Below, piece after piece: positions 61,924-64,000 of a DNA stretch of 64,000 nucleotides. Both the position numbers and the translations under genes were made by a program. Each line of letters begins with the position of its first letter. The stretch's first letter is position 1. This DNA is from JBLXBZ01 sp048265185 (GTDB taxonomy: Bacteria > Pseudomonadota > Alphaproteobacteria > Rhizobiales > Stappiaceae): positions 1-64,000 of the forward strand of contig JBLXBZ010000003.1 in assembly GCA_048265185.1 (NCBI GenBank). The letters are read 5' to 3'. Under the pieces are notes generated by a model. It was not told where the DNA came from. It made no database searches and worked only from the letters and a program-made list of their open reading frames with translations.

Positions 61924-62622
61924 ATGTGGTTAAAAGTCCAGGCGGCTTGGAGTGAATGGATGTTTTTCTTTCGCAAAGTTCTGATGATTTCCTCTGGCGC
62001 CGCGATGATGATCTGCGCTGTTTTTCTGGGAGGAGCATTTGTCGCCGCAACGGCTCAGGCGGCGAATTTGTCATCAGAACAGCAACAAACCCTGGCCGAA
62101 GTGAATCGCTACTTCAATTCGGTGAAAACCATGCATGGCGATTTTATTCAGTTCGGGCCGGATGGCGAGCGGGCGGAAGGAAAATTCTATTTAGCGCGTC
62201 CGGGCAAAATTCGATTTTATTATAATCCGCCGGCGAAAGTGGACATTATCTCCGACGGCGAGTCCGTCTCCGTTAAAGATCGGAAACTGGCGACACAGGA
62301 TATCTGGCCGTTAAGCGAGACGCCGTTGCGGTTTTTGTTGGCTGAGAAGATCGACCTCACCGCAGACGCCAATGTGAGCGACGTCACTGTTGAGCCGGAT
62401 CTAGTGACGGTCGTCATCACGGACAACACGACCTTTGGTTCGGGTAAACTGACGCTTATCTTTGACGCCGAGACGTTTGAGCTCAAACAATGGACCGTTA
62501 CTGACGCTCAAGGTTTCGACACTTCCGTGGCCATTTACAACACCACTGTCAACGGTCCGACCAATCCAAAGCTTTTCATAATCGACTATCTTGCCAATAC
62601 CCGTCAGGGGCAGGGTAAATAA
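61924..62622 (+). CDS. lolA: outer-membrane lipoprotein carrier protein LolA
   Basis: Periplasmic chaperone carrying lipoproteins to the outer membrane. The 232-residue protein has a long N-terminal segment with a hydrophobic signal (MISSGAAMMICAVFLGGAFVAATAQA), then the LolA beta-barrel: FNSVKTMHGDFIQF, GKFYLARPGKIRFYY, SDGESVSVKDRKL. ATG 61924 has GGAAG about 5 bases upstream; TTG 61912 is possible. Candidate cargo in this window is the DUF2799 lipoprotein at 22526. Confidence 0.9.
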   Translation: MWLKVQAAWSEWMFFFRKVLMISSGAAMMICAVFLGGAFVAATAQAANLSSEQQQTLAEVNRYFNSVKTMHGDFIQFGPDGERAEGKFYLARPGKIRFYYNPPAKVDIISDGESVSVKDRKLATQDIWPLSETPLRFLLAEKIDLTADANVSDVTVEPDLVTVVITDNTTFGSGKLTLIFDAETFELKQWTVTDAQGFDTSVAIYNTTVNGPTNPKLFIIDYLANTRQGQGK

Positions 62623-62675
62623 ATTCGCATCTGTGAGATTTACGGCTGCGCTTTGAGCTTAACAGGCGGGTGATT

Positions 62676-63758
62676 GTGTCAATTGAGGTTGAAAGCGTCT
62701 CTTGTGAAAAGAGCTCGCTCGCTCGGGCGGCGTCACCGCCGATATGGGTCGATATCCTGAGTCGCCTATGCGCGGCGCGCGGCGCAAAACTTTGGGTCGA
62801 GCCTGAATTTGGCTACGCCGGATATATCGAGCGCTCCAATGGCTCTCGTCACTTTTTTAAGGGCGCGGCTTTTGACGTTAATGGCGCCGGCGCGGCGGCT
62901 CTTGCAAAAGACAAGGATTACGCCGCGCGTTTTTTGTCCGCCGACGGGCTTAAGGTTCCAGAAGGCGTCGTGCTTCATTCGCCGCGCCGGCGAAGCGCGC
63001 TGAAACTTAAGAACGCGGCTCTGGCGGAACGTCTTGGCGATGAGACGGCGGGATTGGAATTCGCCGGGCGTGTTGGTTATCCTGTTTTCGTAAAACCCAA
63101 CGAGGGCTCTGAAGGCGAGGGGGTGCGACGGGTGGGGACGCCAGGAGAGCTGCTCAAAGCTCTGGCGGCCCTGTTTCCTCATCATGAGCGCGTTTTGGTC
63201 CAACGCGCCGTGCGCGGCGCCGATTACCGGTTTATCGTTTTAGACGGTGAAGTTCTGGCGGTGTTTGAACGCCAGCCCTTGAGTTTGCTTGGCGATGGGC
63301 GTTCGTCTATTGGGGATCTGCTCGCGCAAAAACTTCTCGCTTTCTCGGTGCAGGGCAAGGGCGCGCGTATAACGCCGGAAGATCCGAGAGTTACGGAGTA
63401 TTTGGCGGCGACCGGCTATGATTTAGCGACGGTGCCGCGAACAGGCGAGCGGGTGGCCTTGCTTGCCAATGCTAATCTTTCCACCGGCGGAACCGCTTTG
63501 GACGTGAGCGCGAAAGTGTCTCCATATTATCATGATCTTGCGCGGCGCGCCGTTCGCGCTCTTGGCTTACGCTTCGCCGGGCTTGATTTGATGTGCGAAG
63601 ATCTTGCTCAAACAGATACGCCGGTCGCCGGGAAATATTCCATAATTGAAATCAACGCGTGCCCCGGGTTGTCGTATTTTCATGGTCTTGGCGCAAATGA
63701 GGCGGATCTGGTTGTTGGCGTGTATGAGCGGCTTTTGGATTTAATTTTGCGTGATTAG
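62676..63758 (+). CDS. ATP-grasp ligase, cyanophycin-synthetase-like
   Basis: The 360-residue protein has an ATP-grasp fold: GYPVFVKPNEGSEGEGV (ATP-binding Lys and Gly loop), VLVQRAVRGADYRFIVLDGEVLAVFER, LLGDGRSSIGDLL, and the metal-binding IIEINACPGLSYF. The GDGRSSIGDLL segment resembles the ATP-grasp domain of cyanophycin synthetase and related amino-acid or peptide ligases. Substrate unknown; no Mur-type partner domain is attached. The start is GTG 62676 because AGGCGGG precedes it by about 5 bases; GTG 62670 lies inside that site. It follows lolA by 53 bases. Confidence 0.8.
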   Translation: MSIEVESVSCEKSSLARAASPPIWVDILSRLCAARGAKLWVEPEFGYAGYIERSNGSRHFFKGAAFDVNGAGAAALAKDKDYAARFLSADGLKVPEGVVLHSPRRRSALKLKNAALAERLGDETAGLEFAGRVGYPVFVKPNEGSEGEGVRRVGTPGELLKALAALFPHHERVLVQRAVRGADYRFIVLDGEVLAVFERQPLSLLGDGRSSIGDLLAQKLLAFSVQGKGARITPEDPRVTEYLAATGYDLATVPRTGERVALLANANLSTGGTALDVSAKVSPYYHDLARRAVRALGLRFAGLDLMCEDLAQTDTPVAGKYSIIEINACPGLSYFHGLGANEADLVVGVYERLLDLILRD

Positions 63759-63880
63759 GGAGAGGGCGCCCTGAAGCGCTGCGGGAAAAAGAAGTTTTAT
63801 AGATATTTGATAGAGAAAATTTAATCATTAAATTTCGGCGGATAATTTTTATCATATTGATTTTAAATGTTAATTTTTTG

Positions 63881-64000
63881 ATGGTTGAATGTTTTCGCCA
63901 AAGAATGCAAATGATCTGCTTCATTGGCGAGGGTCCTGACCTTGCTTCCGCGCGTTTCACAAGATATTTCACAGGGCTGCGAGGTTTCATGCCGGGCGAG
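63881..64000 (+). CDS. 5' part of a possible gene running off the window
   Basis: An ATG at 63881 (alternatives 63905 and 63911) opens a frame to the window edge, 40 codons, including MQMICFIGEGPDLASARFTR. Composition becomes GC-rich and protein-like from about 63910. No family can be named and no ribosome site is convincing. The 122 bases before it are AT-rich and appear non-coding. Confidence 0.35.
   Translation, partial: MVECFRQRMQMICFIGEGPDLASARFTRYFTGLRGFMPGE

Noticed and set aside
1..64000. tRNA, rRNA, CRISPR array, riboswitch, IS element or prophage
   Set aside because: Looked for by eye on both strands. I found no cloverleaf with TTCGA arm, no regularly spaced repeats, no transposase or integrase motifs. 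A covariance-model scan could still find small RNAs.

Overview
This window is the replication-origin neighbourhood of an alphaproteobacterial chromosome, most likely from Hyphomicrobiales/Rhizobiales or a close relative; the genus cannot be named from the sequence. The evidence is gene order and family content: an Irr-type Fur regulator next to fabA-fabB-fabI, a DUF2628 gene inside the his operon, an AccD without its zinc-finger cysteines, and above all the block dnaQ-coaE-aroE-maf-PPDK regulator / gap / hemE-hemJ-rho ... mnmE-mnmG-rsmG-parA-parB. In Caulobacter and other alphaproteobacteria the gap between the PPDK-regulator (RP001) gene and hemE is the chromosomal origin. Here that gap (37579-38005) is AT-rich and carries a DnaA-box variant, two TCCCCA elements and TTAA-N7-TTAA CtrA-type boxes. 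It is followed by a series of parS sites leading up to parAB.

Layout. 1-3.6 kb is accessory: a membrane protein of unknown function whose start lies in an unclear region, an AT-rich island with an orphan heme-oxygenase-like (putative diiron) protein, and a Cys-rich secreted putative peptidase. 3.7-9.5 kb: pyrF, then the run hisB-DUF2628-hisH-hisA-hisF-hisE-coaA. 9.5-16.2 kb: exported proteins (choice-of-anchor-I beta-propeller, a VHL-beta/MliC protein, an SH3 protein), an AraC-MGMT fusion and a 2-hydroxyacid dehydrogenase. 16.2-19.7 kb: fabA-fabB-fabI with divergent irr. 19.7-28.5 kb: nth, DUF2244, dgt, a DUF2799 lipoprotein, mutS and maeB. 28.5-33.9 kb: trpF-trpB-trpA-accD-folC. 33.9-37.6 kb (minus strand): dnaQ, coaE, aroE, maf and the PPDK regulator.

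Right of the presumed origin, 38-50 kb holds hemE-hemJ, rho, a GNAT gene, a DUF255 gene, mnmE, mnmG-rsmG-parA-parB, with parS-like sites at 41148, 42533, 45335 (perfect) and 47609. 50.1-50.6 kb holds gene-like fragments. 50.6-57 kb (minus strand): purH, a heparinase II/III-like gene, rsmB and htpX. 57-64 kb (plus strand): a DUF1674 gene, a dapC-like aminotransferase overlapping ftsK, lolA, an ATP-grasp gene and the start of a further reading frame at the edge.

Most of the window is conserved housekeeping (histidine, tryptophan, fatty acid, CoA and haem synthesis, tRNA/rRNA modification, chromosome segregation). I saw no tRNA, rRNA, CRISPR array, insertion sequence or prophage by eye. No clearly new multi-gene system is evident. 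The most unusual items are the orphan heme-oxygenase-like protein in its AT-rich island, the VHL-MliC fusion, the Cys-rich secreted peptidase-like protein, and the compact origin/parS architecture. All positions come from reading the sequence; family names rest on recognised motifs, not database searches.
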